Below, piece after piece: positions 53,601 through 61,357 of a stretch of DNA of 61,357 nt. The notes beneath the pieces are model-generated. The model did no database searches and had not been told where the DNA came from. It saw only the letters and a list, made by a program, of their open reading frames with translations. A program made the translations under genes and the position numbers. Source of the stretch: Dyadobacter crusticola DSM 16708 (lineage in GTDB: Bacteria; Bacteroidota; Bacteroidia; Cytophagales; Spirosomataceae); NCBI RefSeq assembly GCF_000701505.1, contig NZ_JNJB01000020.1, positions 1-61,357 on the forward strand, in the 5' to 3' direction. The stretch's first letter is position 1; every line of letters begins with the position of its first letter.

Positions 53601-55318
53601 ATATGAACAAGAAAACAATCCTGATGAAAGGGTTAGGGGAAACTTCCACCTACACTTCTACTGATTCGACGCAGGAAGGATTGACTTTCAGCGGCTCAGA
53701 AGCACTTTATGACATCGAAAAAGTATCACTGAACATCAAAGGTGTTCCGTTTATCCAGACTGCCGACGTGAAGATCATTCCTGATAAAGGTGTGGTAAGC
53801 GTCGACAGCAAAGGCAAAATTGCGCCATTGAAGAATGCCCGCATTGAGATAGATACATTGAATGTAGCGCACAGAATGCGTGACGCGAACATACGCATTG
53901 ATTCCCGCAATCATTTCGAAGGCTCGGCCACATACCAGTATATCACGGCGCGAAAAGATACTTTCAATATCAAAATGCAGAATTTTGAGCTGCGCGAATT
54001 GGGCTCAGAAACAGAAGGTAAACGTTCCAAAAACAGTAAACAGCCAGCTGCGATCAAGTATTACACAACTGCCCGTGCGGATGTAAAAGAGGAAGAGAAC
54101 CTTGTACTTTCTCCGCGTATTCAGTTCAAGGGCGGCATCAACCTGATCGCTTATGAGCCTTCCCTGCAACTGGATGGGTTTGTGAAGCCGGTAATCAAGT
54201 TCAGGAAGGATTTTCAGAGCTCGTGGATCGTCTATAAAGAGGCGCCGGGCGAAACGGTAGCTATCAAGATTAACAAAGACCTGAAAAACGAGCACGAGAT
54301 CCCGCTTTCGGTCGGATTGCATTATAATGAAACACGCGGAATGTACATGAGCTTTTTGTCGCCCAAAGAATCCGACGGCGACGAGGATATCTACCTCGCG
54401 CAGGGTGCATTGAACTATGATGAAGATCAAAAAGCATTTAAAGTAGTACCGCCTCCGGGCGCCGACGGGCTGATCGACGAAGCCAATGCACTTCGCTTTG
54501 ACGATAAGACCGGACTGGCCACTTTTTCAGGTCCATTCAAATTCGTAGGCGCCGAGTGGCTGCAATCTGTCGGCAGCGCCGAGGTGCAGGTGGATAGTTC
54601 GAAATTTACATTCAATAGTATGTTACTGTTGAAAATGCCTGCGCTGGAACCGATTGCACAGCCGATCGCAGCTAAGATCGTTGAGACAAACCTGGAAGAG
54701 CAGAACAGTACCGCCGCAGACGATGATGCGGAACAGCTTAATCAGAAATTGTCTGCATTGATCGGGCCGAAAGCGACTGATGCTTACGCAAAGCTGACTG
54801 CCGCGGGTTATAAGCCGCTTTTCGAAGCTTCGCCAATCCTGGATGTTCCGATGGTATTGTCGAATGTAAACCTGCATTGGTCGCCTTCACACCAGGCTTA
54901 TTATTCTCAGGGACCAATCGGCGTAGCGCATTTCGGGCGTAATAACATCAATGCGCAGATGGACGGGCTGCTTGAAATCCGCCGGGGTGTAGAAGGAGAT
55001 GAATTCAGCTTGTATTTGCAGGCATCACCTGATGTTTGGTATTATATAGACTACAAATTAGGCGAGCTGGGCGTTGTTTCTTCCATGGTCGACTTCAATG
55101 ATCAGATTACAGCCAAGTCAAAAAATGTGAAATCGAAAGACATGACGCTGGTATCGATCGGGTCTGAGGAGAAGGATATGTTTGTCAACCGGTTCGATGA
55201 TTTTTATCAGCCAGCTGTCAAGAAAGCTAAGCTTGTGAAAACAACTGCCAAGAAAAAACCAGTAAGCGCGCCAGCGGAACAGAAGAAGAAAAAGGAAGAA
55301 CCTACCGAAGGTTTCTAA
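50639..55318 (+). CDS. giant exported protein of unknown function, 1,559 aa
   Basis: It has a signal peptide (RIIRYTLLLFCFISIGENAFAQ), then a helical region to about residue 180. About 1,300 residues of repeated beta-rich segments follow, of the kind FVSNGIDARL, VVASDSLMASGEI and TTNLEGSLLLRSTGLYGNGKLKRADSEL. These look like the stacked strands of beta-solenoid or OstA/AsmA-type periplasmic proteins. The end is low-complexity and basic (KKAKLVKTTAKKKPVSAP). No catalytic motif is seen. I recall similar giant proteins in related genomes without a named function. It lies 60 nt after prmA. Confidence 0.85.
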   Translation: MRIIRYTLLLFCFISIGENAFAQNLKLPDEPAQFMVQFKKAMDGSRNPQYVRAAAQLDSIWMSAFNTSQQMKFTAIVKAQVAKGQKAGPVLYLLSRNAAFFAKNAPDNFDSFLNLAAQAGEKYDGKTLQKVLETVRVLNESKKLYAANYNSLYLVEGSYKFRFDSANVERANVEAAINDSWDTPVDTNFVIAPKSTPVPIISGALVDLQNAKFAMVTGSDSVVFGPSNGSISLQDGIFVGKNGKFDWLAAGDSSIYVDLDAYSFNIAQPKIVAENVTLHHDQQLAAPVKGKLEYRGVKKIKGQPAPYPRFVSNGIDARLKDNRKSIDYKGGFSLIGTNMYSTSLSDQLSTVNVKYKEKVAFTAKSKKFALRDSVISSSFAILSIPLGSDSIYHQGVTFKYNDDEGLVKTGRMERTDYAPLPYQDSYHKMNIWAQAMRWRFTNDKLEFLRIDGKQVVPVTLESQDFFKKERFREIAKEYGFQPLNMAASYVQATKKSLFLSEELAAKFKQNPKIVRNTLDRLTLEGYFIYNKATDEYALSKKGALYVLANIDKADYDNFQVASQYTANSETANATIYMPDTLLTVLGVSSFVVSDSLKIHAAPADKKLIIGKNRNFTLNGRMVASNYQFRGQNIKFDYNQFFVNVAPSDSITFTPKEKFAKGQKGEVGGHVKYDKGGTFYLSDPKNKSGLQKGVKKSPRLVVEDGMTVFFDQEERGPITYPKENVFFKIPKLDMGGLDERDVIFDGTFTSGGIIPPIKTVLKSMPDNSLGFEYKPPVTDMPIYNGQAQARFTDTLTMDNTGLHSKAVIKYLSTTITAKNVVLASDSLMASGEIASIKEATIGKGYFPAVALKDYALKWYPNADSMFINTTGKSFSFHNGTTNLEGSLLLRSTGLYGNGKLKRADSELSSPDIKFNKDGFLANRSSFAVNSGEVKSAKKLLTGNNVNIDFNFKTGIANFLTDETGFGNDSSGMQIPTASYQTLIGSAKWDMNKKTILMKGLGETSTYTSTDSTQEGLTFSGSEALYDIEKVSLNIKGVPFIQTADVKIIPDKGVVSVDSKGKIAPLKNARIEIDTLNVAHRMRDANIRIDSRNHFEGSATYQYITARKDTFNIKMQNFELRELGSETEGKRSKNSKQPAAIKYYTTARADVKEEENLVLSPRIQFKGGINLIAYEPSLQLDGFVKPVIKFRKDFQSSWIVYKEAPGETVAIKINKDLKNEHEIPLSVGLHYNETRGMYMSFLSPKESDGDEDIYLAQGALNYDEDQKAFKVVPPPGADGLIDEANALRFDDKTGLATFSGPFKFVGAEWLQSVGSAEVQVDSSKFTFNSMLLLKMPALEPIAQPIAAKIVETNLEEQNSTAADDDAEQLNQKLSALIGPKATDAYAKLTAAGYKPLFEASPILDVPMVLSNVNLHWSPSHQAYYSQGPIGVAHFGRNNINAQMDGLLEIRRGVEGDEFSLYLQASPDVWYYIDYKLGELGVVSSMVDFNDQITAKSKNVKSKDMTLVSIGSEEKDMFVNRFDDFYQPAVKKAKLVKTTAKKKPVSAPAEQKKKKEEPTEGF

Positions 55319-55398
55319 GCGGTTTTTAATAATTGCAGTACTTTATTCTAGAAAATGAAATTCTGCATGCATAATCAAGGTTTTTGGGCACAGTTTTG

Positions 55399-55428
55399 TT
55401 GTAAAATGGCATAACTATTGTATTTTTG
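55399..55428 (+). promoter_or_regulatory. plsY promoter
   Basis: TTG (55399-55401) and TATTTTTG (55421-55428) fit the -33/-7 consensus exactly, with a 19-nt spacer. Transcription would start near 55435, 38 nt before plsY. Confidence 0.7.
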
Positions 55429-55472
55429 AAGAAATCTGATTCTAATTTAATATTATCATTGAATAGTACAAA

Positions 55473-56123
55473 ATGAGTGTTGCTTTATTAATAGTATCAA
55501 TTGTTGCCGCTTATTTGCTGGGGTCTATTCCAAGTTCAGTGTGGTACGGAATAGGATATTTTGGAATTGATGTTCGCAAGCAGGGTAGCGGCAATGCCGG
55601 GGCTACCAATACTTTCAGGGTTTTAGGAAAGCGTGCCGGAACAGTCGTAATGCTGATTGATGTACTGAAAGGCTGGACTGCAACTTGCCTCGCTTCCATG
55701 CTGTTTTACATGAATGAAATTGGTGAAACCGAGCTTCTGGTTTACAAAATACTGTTTGGAATCATTGCGATAATCGGGCATATTTTTCCAGTGTTCGTCA
55801 ATTTCAAAGGCGGAAAAGGAATTGCGACTTTACTAGGAATGGTACTTGCGATTCACCCTGAGCTTGCTTCTGTTTGCATTACCATATTTATTCTGACACT
55901 AATCGCATCTCAATACGTTTCGCTCAGCTCAATACTGGCTACACTTGCATTTCCGGTACTTTCCTGGACCGGCGCATTTGGCCACCCCGAGCCGCTGCTA
56001 ATCGTTTTCGGCTTCATCATGTTTGTGCTTGTTGTTTTTACACACCAAAAAAACATTGTGAGGCTTTTGAATGGAAATGAAAACCGGGTGAAGCTATTTA
56101 GCCGTAAAACCAACAGGGCATAA
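55473..56123 (+). CDS. plsY: glycerol-3-phosphate acyltransferase PlsY
   Basis: A 216-aa inner-membrane enzyme transferring acyl from acyl-phosphate to glycerol-3-phosphate, the first step of phospholipid synthesis. The three family motifs are present: GSIPSSVWYG (near residue 17), GSGNAGATNTFRVLG (near 38) and FKGGKGIATLLG (near 111), between five hydrophobic segments. It has a strong promoter and terminator and appears to be a single-gene unit. PlsX is not in the window. Confidence 0.96.
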   Translation: MSVALLIVSIVAAYLLGSIPSSVWYGIGYFGIDVRKQGSGNAGATNTFRVLGKRAGTVVMLIDVLKGWTATCLASMLFYMNEIGETELLVYKILFGIIAIIGHIFPVFVNFKGGKGIATLLGMVLAIHPELASVCITIFILTLIASQYVSLSSILATLAFPVLSWTGAFGHPEPLLIVFGFIMFVLVVFTHQKNIVRLLNGNENRVKLFSRKTNRA

Positions 56124-56147
56124 GAGCACCTGATTTCAACAAATGTA

Positions 56148-56180
56148 AACCCCTGGGGAAACCTTAGGGGTTATTTTTTT
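56148..56180 (+). terminator. plsY terminator
   Basis: AACCCCT (56148-56154) and AGGGGTT (56166-56172) form a 7-bp stem, followed by A and seven T. Confidence 0.8.
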
Positions 56181-56209
56181 ATCTTGGCCCATCATTTTAA
56201 TACACAGCA

Positions 56210-57571
56210 ATGCAGACATATATTGAAGAAAATCGAGATAGATTTTTAAACGAACTCCTGGATTTACTCCGAATTCCGTCAGTGAGCGCAGATTCCAAAT
56301 TCAAGGGCGATATGCTGAAAGCGGCTGAGTTTGTGCGTGAAAGCATTCAAAAAGCAGGTGCAGATAAAGCCGAGATTTACGAAACTGCCGGGCATCCTGT
56401 TGTTTATGGTGAAAAAATCATTGATCCTGCATTGCCGACAGTACTTATCTACGGCCACTATGATGTACAGCCGGCAGATCCCTACGAACTCTGGAATTCG
56501 CCTCCATTTGAGCCTGTAATCAAAAATGAGCGCATTTACGCACGTGGGGCTTGCGATGATAAGGGGCAATTTTACATGCATATTAAAGCATTGGAAACCA
56601 TGCTTGCCACCGATACGCTTACCTGCAACGTGAAGGTGATGATTGAGGGCGAGGAAGAAATCGGTTCTTCTAACCTAGGTACATTTGTGAGGGAACATCG
56701 CGATATGCTCAAATGCGACACAATCCTGATTTCGGATACGAGCATTATCGCCAACGATGTACCTTCCATTGAAACAGGCCTGCGCGGGCTTACTTACGTG
56801 GAAGTGGAAGTTGTGGGAGCAAACCGCGACTTGCACTCGGGTGTTTACGGTGGCGGAGTTGCCAATCCGATTAATGTATTATGTGAAATGATCGCCTCGC
56901 TTAAAGATGAAAACGGACACATCACAATCCCGGGTTTTTACGACAAAGTCGAAGAATTAACAACTGAGCAGCGGGAGGCACTGAATGCAGCGCCCTTTGA
57001 TCTTGATGAATATAAACGTGACTTGGATATTGACGATATTCAGGGAGAAAAAGGGTACTCGACGATTGAAAGAACTTCCGTGCGGCCCACGCTCGATGTA
57101 AATGGAATTTGGGGAGGTTACATTGGAGAAGGCGCGAAGACAGTTTTGCCTTCCAAAGCCAATGCTAAAATTTCCATGCGCCTTGTTCCGCACCAGACTG
57201 ATGATGAAATTCTGGCGCTTTTCACCAAGCACTTTGAATCAATTGCGCCGGCTTCGGTAAAGGTGAGAGTAACTCCGCATCACGGTGGCCTGCCTTATGT
57301 AACACCCACTGATTCTGTCGAGTATAAAGCTGCCGAGCTGGCGATGGAAGAATCCTTCGGTAAAAAGCCGGTCCCCACAAGAGGCGGAGGAAGTATCCCG
57401 ATTGTAGCGCTTTTTGAGCAGGAGCTAGGCTGCAAGAGTATTTTAATGGGATTCGGATTAGATATCGACGCATTGCATTCCCCGAATGAAAGCTACGGAC
57501 TGTTCAACTATTATAAGGGGATTGAAACCATCCCGTTGTTTTTTAAACATTACGCCGAGTTGAAGAAGTAG
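56210..57571 (+). CDS. M20-family dipeptidase
   Basis: A 453-aa zinc metallopeptidase. Metal ligands and catalytic residues are visible: the first His in IYGHYDVQPADP, Asp in RGACDDKGQ, the Glu pair in EGEEEIGS, and a final His in LDIDALHSPNESYG. The HSGVYGG segment lies at the junction with the dimerisation domain. No signal peptide is present, so it should act on short peptides in the cytoplasm. It is convergent with a TPR gene, 36 nt apart. Confidence 0.93.
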   Translation: MQTYIEENRDRFLNELLDLLRIPSVSADSKFKGDMLKAAEFVRESIQKAGADKAEIYETAGHPVVYGEKIIDPALPTVLIYGHYDVQPADPYELWNSPPFEPVIKNERIYARGACDDKGQFYMHIKALETMLATDTLTCNVKVMIEGEEEIGSSNLGTFVREHRDMLKCDTILISDTSIIANDVPSIETGLRGLTYVEVEVVGANRDLHSGVYGGGVANPINVLCEMIASLKDENGHITIPGFYDKVEELTTEQREALNAAPFDLDEYKRDLDIDDIQGEKGYSTIERTSVRPTLDVNGIWGGYIGEGAKTVLPSKANAKISMRLVPHQTDDEILALFTKHFESIAPASVKVRVTPHHGGLPYVTPTDSVEYKAAELAMEESFGKKPVPTRGGGSIPIVALFEQELGCKSILMGFGLDIDALHSPNESYGLFNYYKGIETIPLFFKHYAELKK

Positions 57572-57607
57572 TGCTTGCCCTTCGACTGCGCTAAGCGCGA
57601 CAAGAGT

Positions 57608-58831
57608 CTACCGTTTCCGCCGTTGCTCCCGCTTCATCTTTTTCAAATTCGCGATCGCCGCTTTGGCTTCTCTATCCTGGCTTGTCTTCTTATCAGCACG
57701 ATCATCGGCCAGTTTGTAGTACTTCAAAGCGGCGTCATAATCTTTTTTCATCTCCGCGATTTTACCCAAACCAATCAGCGAAGAAACGTAGTAACCTGCG
57801 TTCATTGAGTTTGTTTGCGTTGAATAGTCAATGGCTTTCTGATAATACTGCCCGGCCAGATCGTAATTCCGGTGATAGTTCATGTTGTAATAAGCCAGCA
57901 CATAAGCGGCATTCCGGCCGCTTACGCCTTCATAGCCCGGCATTCCTTTACTGATTTTGTCGATGATATTCTGGGCTGCCTTTTCGGCTTCACCCATTTT
58001 ACCTGTCACAAATGCAGTACGGCAGAAATATCTTTCGAAATAAGGATTGTTAGGGAAAGTCTGCCACATATACTTCGCCATTTCATAAGCCTTATTATGC
58101 TCATTTTCAATGCTATAAATCTGCAATAGAAAGTATCTGGCTTCGACCCGCGTGTAAAATGCATTGTTACCTACTTTTTCAAGCTGCTGCTCTCCCAGCT
58201 TCTTATTTCCTTTGGGAAAAAGGGCCAGAATAGGTTTTAAAATGGGATATTCTTTGGGTACCCATTCTGCGTAATAATTATAAAGCCCGTCTCCGAAGAG
58301 CAGCTCCGGGGTGAGATCGCCGTTTCCTTTGCATTGTTCAAAATATTTTAGCGACTTTTTGCCCGCAAATGCAGCCTTCGCCCAGCTTTCCCGCTCAGCA
58401 TATAACCTTCCTTTAAATGCATAAGCGGCAGCCAGGAAGAATGCAGGTTCTACTTTGTTTTTTTCGTTATCATAAAGCTCCTCAGCGAGGTTAATGGTCG
58501 AATCCATTTGTGCCAGGAAGGTCTTATCGTAAGCTTCATTATCGGTATTCGGCACGATTTTCCACCATTCTGCCAGGCCCATCAAAAAGTGCGGCATCGG
58601 GTGCTTCGGATACCTGTATTTCAACCACCTGAACTCGGCGTCAGCTTCATGAAACTGATAATTATAGAGCATATTGATCGCCTCAGTCGATTCGATCTGT
58701 ACGCTCGGATTTTTCAGGATCATGTCGTAGTTCTTGTCCAGCTCGGCCGAAGAGTACAATTGAGCAGTTGCCTGAGGGATGATAATGACAGTTAAACAGC
58801 AGAAAATGATGGTGTTAATAATACTTTTCAT
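57608..58831 (-). CDS. exported tetratricopeptide repeat protein
   Basis: 407 aa with a signal peptide (SIINTIIFCCLTVIIIPQATAQ). TPR-like pairs cover most of the protein (e.g. FHEADAEFRWLKYRYPKHPMPHFLMGLAEWWKI and DLAGQYYQKAIDYSTQTNSMNAGYYVSSLIGLGKIAEMKKDYDAALKYYKLAD). The tail is basic (KKMKREQRRKR). A partner is not evident. The gene is divergent from hpt, and a possible -7 TACGTTTG (58873-58880) for hpt lies between them. Confidence 0.87.
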   Translation of the reverse strand: MKSIINTIIFCCLTVIIIPQATAQLYSSAELDKNYDMILKNPSVQIESTEAINMLYNYQFHEADAEFRWLKYRYPKHPMPHFLMGLAEWWKIVPNTDNEAYDKTFLAQMDSTINLAEELYDNEKNKVEPAFFLAAAYAFKGRLYAERESWAKAAFAGKKSLKYFEQCKGNGDLTPELLFGDGLYNYYAEWVPKEYPILKPILALFPKGNKKLGEQQLEKVGNNAFYTRVEARYFLLQIYSIENEHNKAYEMAKYMWQTFPNNPYFERYFCRTAFVTGKMGEAEKAAQNIIDKISKGMPGYEGVSGRNAAYVLAYYNMNYHRNYDLAGQYYQKAIDYSTQTNSMNAGYYVSSLIGLGKIAEMKKDYDAALKYYKLADDRADKKTSQDREAKAAIANLKKMKREQRRKR

Positions 58832-58938
58832 AGCAGGGGTAAACTTGTCCTATTAACGCGGGATTTTTATTTTACGTTTGTCAGCGGCCCGGTTTTTGAA
58901 AAAAGAATGTAATATTGATCCTCAGAGCTTTTGCGAAA

Positions 58939-59481
58939 ATGACACCTCAGAAAATGATTAACATTCACGATAAAACTTTTGTCCCTTTCATTCCCAATGC
59001 GACCATCGAAGGCCGGATTTCTGAACTGGCGGCGCTGATCACCAAGGATTATGAAGACCATTGTCCTGTGTTCCTGGTGGTGTTAAATGGCGCATTCCTG
59101 TTTGCTAGTGAGTTAGTCAAAAGGGTCGGATTGTCGTGCGAAATTACATTTATCCGCTTCTCTTCCTATTCCAAAACTGAGTCAACGGGTGAAGTGAAAG
59201 AGATAATGGGTTTGGACCAAAATCTACGGGACCGTGATGTGATCATTATTGAAGACATTGTTGATACTGGTCTGACGATGTCAGAACTTATCAAGAAAGT
59301 ACACGCATTGTCACCGAAATCTGTTGAAGTCGCAACCCTGCTTCACAAGCCCGAGGCGCTAAAAACGCCTGTTTCCATGCGCTATACTGGTTTTGAAATA
59401 GAAAACAAGTTCGTAGTCGGCTATGGGCTGGATTACGACGGGATAGGGCGCAACCTTGACTCGATTTATGTGCTGGCGTAA
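58939..59481 (+). CDS. hpt: hypoxanthine phosphoribosyltransferase
   Basis: About 180 aa, salvaging hypoxanthine and guanine with PRPP. The PRPP-binding motif VIIIEDIVDTGLTMSEL is complete, with FLVVLNGAFLFASELV and the KSVEVATLLHKP segment before and after it. The start is set at ATG 58939; an upstream TTG (58915) would add 8 residues with no family support, and ATG 58954 is a further possibility. The beta-CASP nuclease gene follows after 38 nt and is probably co-transcribed. Confidence 0.93.
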   Translation: MTPQKMINIHDKTFVPFIPNATIEGRISELAALITKDYEDHCPVFLVVLNGAFLFASELVKRVGLSCEITFIRFSSYSKTESTGEVKEIMGLDQNLRDRDVIIIEDIVDTGLTMSELIKKVHALSPKSVEVATLLHKPEALKTPVSMRYTGFEIENKFVVGYGLDYDGIGRNLDSIYVLA

Positions 59482-59519
59482 ATGTCACGCGCAGTAGGCA
59501 ACTCACTAAAACTTTCGCT

Positions 59520-60920
59520 ATGCTCATTCAGTTCTTTGGGGCAGCACAAACCGTCACCGGAAGCAAGCACCTGATCACCACCGAAAAAGGAACAAAAATA
59601 CTGCTCGATTGCGGTCTTTTTCAAGGGATACAAACCGACGAATTCAACGAGAACTTTGGTTTTAAACCGACCGATATTGATTATTTGATACTTTCTCACG
59701 CCCACATTGATCATTCCGGTTTGATTCCGAGACTGGTCAGAAAAGGTTTTAAAGGAGAAATATATTGTACGCCAGCGACGGCGGATCTTTGCCGGGTAAT
59801 GCTGATGGACAGTGCATATATTCAGGAAAAAGATCTTGAAAGGATCAATAAACGCCGGCAGCGCCAGGGTCGGCCACTGCTGGAAGAACTGTACAATGCA
59901 GAAGATGCAGCACACGCATTGAGCTTGTTTAAAACAGTGAAGTACGGCCAAACCTTTTATGTAGGTACCGGCAATGAAGTTGCCGTTTTGCTTACCGACG
60001 CGGCGCACTTGCTGGGAAGTGCCGCAGTTCACCTGACGATCCCGGACGGGGGAACATCTAAACAGTTGACATTCACAGGAGATATCGGCCGACCTGACGA
60101 CAGGATTTTAAGGAAGCCAGATGTATTTCCGCAGGCGGATATCATTATTTGCGAATCAACTTACGGGGACAGGCTTCACGAGAAGGAAGTGGATATGAAG
60201 TCGCATTTGCTTCGGATTGTGAAGGAAACCTGTGTCGACAGAAGTGGAAAGCTGATTATACCCGCCTTTGCCATTGACCGCACGCAGGAATTGATCTATG
60301 CTTTGGATCAGCTATATAGCTCCGGGCAGCTGCCGCATATCCCGGTATATATTGACAGTCCGCTGGCGATTCGGGCAACTGCGATCATGAAAGCGCACGA
60401 TGATTGTTTTAATCCTGAAATACTCGCGTACATTGAGAAGGATGGAGACGCCTTTGCATTTCCCTATCTGCACTACATTTCGGAGGTGGAAGATTCCATT
60501 GCCTTGAATGATAGAAGAGAACCCTGTATTATCATCAGTGCTTCGGGTATGGCAGAAGCGGGTCGGATTAAGCACCATATCAAAAACAACATCGGGGATC
60601 GCAATGCAACGATCTTGCTGGTAGGTTATGCATCGGCTAATACGCTGGCGGGCGCATTGAAGCGCGGTGATAAGCAGGTAAATATCTTTGGCGAACACCT
60701 CGATGTACGGTGCCGGGTTGAAAGCATGGATTCTTTTTCCGGCCACGGCGATTACAACGAAATGCTTGATTTCCTCTCCTGTCAGACTCCGGGGCGCGTT
60801 CAGAAGGTTTTCCTGGTTCACGGAGAATATGAAACGCAGGTTGCCTTCAAATTGAAACTGCAGAAAGCAGGTTTTGAGAATGTACACATTCCGGCGTTGT
60901 ACGAGAGTGTGAAAATTTAA
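59520..60920 (+). CDS. metallo-beta-lactamase fold, beta-CASP ribonuclease
   Basis: A 466-aa protein. The metal motif HAHIDH (H60, H62, D64, H65) is followed by further ligands in TDAAHLLGSAA and FTGDIGRP. The beta-CASP insertion and the RMMBL tail (IISASGMAEAGRIKHHIKNN, DSFSGHGDYNEML, VHGEYET) match RNA-specificity domains of CPSF73-like nucleases. An RNA-processing or -decay role is therefore expected. It is cytoplasmic and lies 38 nt downstream of hpt. Confidence 0.93.
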   Translation: MLIQFFGAAQTVTGSKHLITTEKGTKILLDCGLFQGIQTDEFNENFGFKPTDIDYLILSHAHIDHSGLIPRLVRKGFKGEIYCTPATADLCRVMLMDSAYIQEKDLERINKRRQRQGRPLLEELYNAEDAAHALSLFKTVKYGQTFYVGTGNEVAVLLTDAAHLLGSAAVHLTIPDGGTSKQLTFTGDIGRPDDRILRKPDVFPQADIIICESTYGDRLHEKEVDMKSHLLRIVKETCVDRSGKLIIPAFAIDRTQELIYALDQLYSSGQLPHIPVYIDSPLAIRATAIMKAHDDCFNPEILAYIEKDGDAFAFPYLHYISEVEDSIALNDRREPCIIISASGMAEAGRIKHHIKNNIGDRNATILLVGYASANTLAGALKRGDKQVNIFGEHLDVRCRVESMDSFSGHGDYNEMLDFLSCQTPGRVQKVFLVHGEYETQVAFKLKLQKAGFENVHIPALYESVKI

Positions 60921-60929
60921 GTTTCAGAC

Positions 60930-60959
60930 TTGGAAAGTCTCAAGTCTTTTATATTTTTG
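60930..60959 (+). promoter_or_regulatory. tRNA-Leu promoter
   Basis: TTG (60930-60932) and TATTTTTG (60952-60959) are 19 nt apart, an exact -33/-7 match. Transcription would begin near 60966, 10 nt before the tRNA. Short arms AGACTT/AAGTCT (60927-60932 and 60942-60947) within it, followed by T-rich DNA, may end the preceding mRNA. Confidence 0.7.
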
Positions 60960-60975
60960 CCAACCCAATTTCAAC

Positions 60976-61059
60976 GCCGAAGTGGTGAAACTGGTAGACA
61001 CGCACGTTTCAGAGGCGTGTGGGGGTTGCCCCATGCGGGTTCGAGTCCCGCCTTCGGCA
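60976..61059 (+). tRNA. tRNA-Leu (anticodon CAG)
   Basis: Acceptor arms GCCGAAG and CTTCGGC pair fully. The anticodon stem CACGT/GCGTG encloses loop TTCAGAG with anticodon CAG. A long variable arm (GGGGGTTGCCCC) and T-arm GCGGGTTCGAGTCCCGC identify a class II leucine tRNA. CCA is not encoded. Confidence 0.97.
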
Positions 61060-61063
61060 CAAA

Positions 61064-61099
61064 ACGAGGGTGTCTCAGTTTTAGCCGAGGCACCCTCGT
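61064..61099. terminator. hairpin after tRNA-Leu, probably the IS end
   Basis: ACGAGGGTGTCTC (61064-61076) pairs with GAGGCACCCTCGT (61087-61099) with one mismatch. It can end the tRNA transcript, but the GAGGGTGTCTCAG text is also typical of the terminal repeat of IS1182-like elements, so it probably marks the insertion boundary. Confidence 0.5.
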
Positions 61100-61357
61100 C
61101 CATTTGCTTTAAACTGAGTGGAAATTGAAACGCGATATCGATCCATTCAAAGCTAATCGGCTGTTTTCGGCTTAAAAAGCAAGAAACGGGCGCTCCTAAG
61201 CTGCTCTTTTCCTTAGATTCTGGGCTAATGCGATCAGTCCCCATTCGATTTCGACCTTTTGCTTGCCGCGGAGCATAAACCGGCGGAAGCCGTGGTTATT
61301 TTTGATGTTGCCAAAGACCGGTTCGACATCAAAGCACCGTTTCTTTCTTTTAGCAAT
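61066..61357 (-). mobile_element. IS1182-like insertion sequence, 3' end (cut by the window edge)
   Basis: The boundary at about 61066 is inferred from the terminal GAGGGTGTCTCAG text and the transposase frame that reads into the window from the right. The left limit, only about 7 nt after tRNA-Leu, is approximate. The other end and any target duplication lie outside. Confidence 0.6.
61196..61357 (-). CDS. transposase, C-terminal fragment (IS1182 family)
   Basis: The minus-strand frame entering at 61357 reads IAKRKKRCFDVEPVFGNIKN, then a GFRRF...RGKQKVEIEWGLIALA segment and ends QNLRKRAA at TAG 61198-61196. The VEPVFGNIK...GFRRF...KVEIEWGL pattern is the DDE-domain end of IS1182 transposases. 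Only 53 residues of an expected 450-500 are in the window, so intactness cannot be judged. Confidence 0.85.
   Translation of the reverse strand: MAKRKKRCFDVEPVFGNIKNNHGFRRFMLRGKQKVEIEWGLIALAQNLRKRAA

Noticed and set aside
57572..57607. Terminator in the 36-nt gap between convergent genes
   Set aside because: Only a 5-bp GCGCT/AGCGC pairing without a T-run is visible.
60312..60887. 191-codon open frame on the minus strand (and another at 59466-60032)
   Set aside because: Both lie fully opposite the intact beta-CASP nuclease gene, which has clear motifs; they have none.

Overview
The window comes from a chromosome of the phylum Bacteroidota, most likely a Dyadobacter-like member of the Cytophagales. 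Evidence: a 16S rRNA 5' end with Bacteroidota-type sequence, promoters of the TTG-N19/20-TAnnTTTG type, weak Shine-Dalgarno signals, a very short ATP synthase epsilon subunit, and many families largely confined to this phylum (DUF4301, DUF4292, DUF5723-like, barrel-less TonB plug proteins, GT3 glycogen synthase). The genus is an inference. Gene density is high, on both strands, in short runs of one to four genes.

Layout. 1-260 is the 5' end of a 16S gene read leftward, with its leader. 520-5640 holds a small conserved protein, the PcrA/UvrD helicase, a DUF4301 protein and an Lrp/AsnC regulator. 5641-12263 is surface-oriented: GDP-fucose synthase, a YwqK-like repeat protein, an unknown polytopic membrane protein, a PBP4-type carboxypeptidase lipoprotein and a GT39 glycosyltransferase. 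12352-18030 is a tightly coupled trio: recQ, an outer-membrane DUF5723-like protein, and a CehA/McbA-type PHP metallohydrolase split by one in-frame stop codon. 18035-19931 is panB, an RluA-type pseudouridine synthase and a small membrane protein. 20095-24082 is an envelope module: TPR protein, DUF4292 lipoprotein and a degenerate-LytM EnvC-like protein. 24227-28017 pairs an APC permease with a TonB-plug/macroglobulin-like protein.

28395-31500 holds a hypothetical gene, atpD-atpC, and a DUF433/DUF5615 toxin-antitoxin pair. 31560-35467 is a TPR membrane protein, a hypothetical and an orphan LolD/MacB-like ATPase. 35606-38569 has a second RluA-type enzyme, two tandem paralogous exported proteins each preceded by a hairpin, and a small outer-membrane barrel. 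38708-43289 is mostly metabolic: msrA (as a lipoprotein), hemJ, icd, formyl-THF cyclo-ligase and asd. 43451-46238 is an isolated nuoD directly behind a GH10-like lipoprotein. 46558-50578 has a eukaryote-like glycogen synthase, a DUF4143 ATPase behind a long inverted repeat, and prmA. 50639-60920 has a 1,559-residue exported protein of unknown function, plsY, an M20 dipeptidase, a TPR protein, hpt and a beta-CASP nuclease. The window ends with tRNA-Leu(CAG) and the 3' end of an IS1182-like element.

Most of this is ordinary core genome. The items that best repay a second look are the nonsense codon in the metallohydrolase, the tandem paralogs with their paired hairpins, the isolated nuoD, the glycogen synthase that keeps the eukaryotic allosteric arginine cluster, the giant exported protein, and several operator-like inverted repeats placed exactly on promoters.
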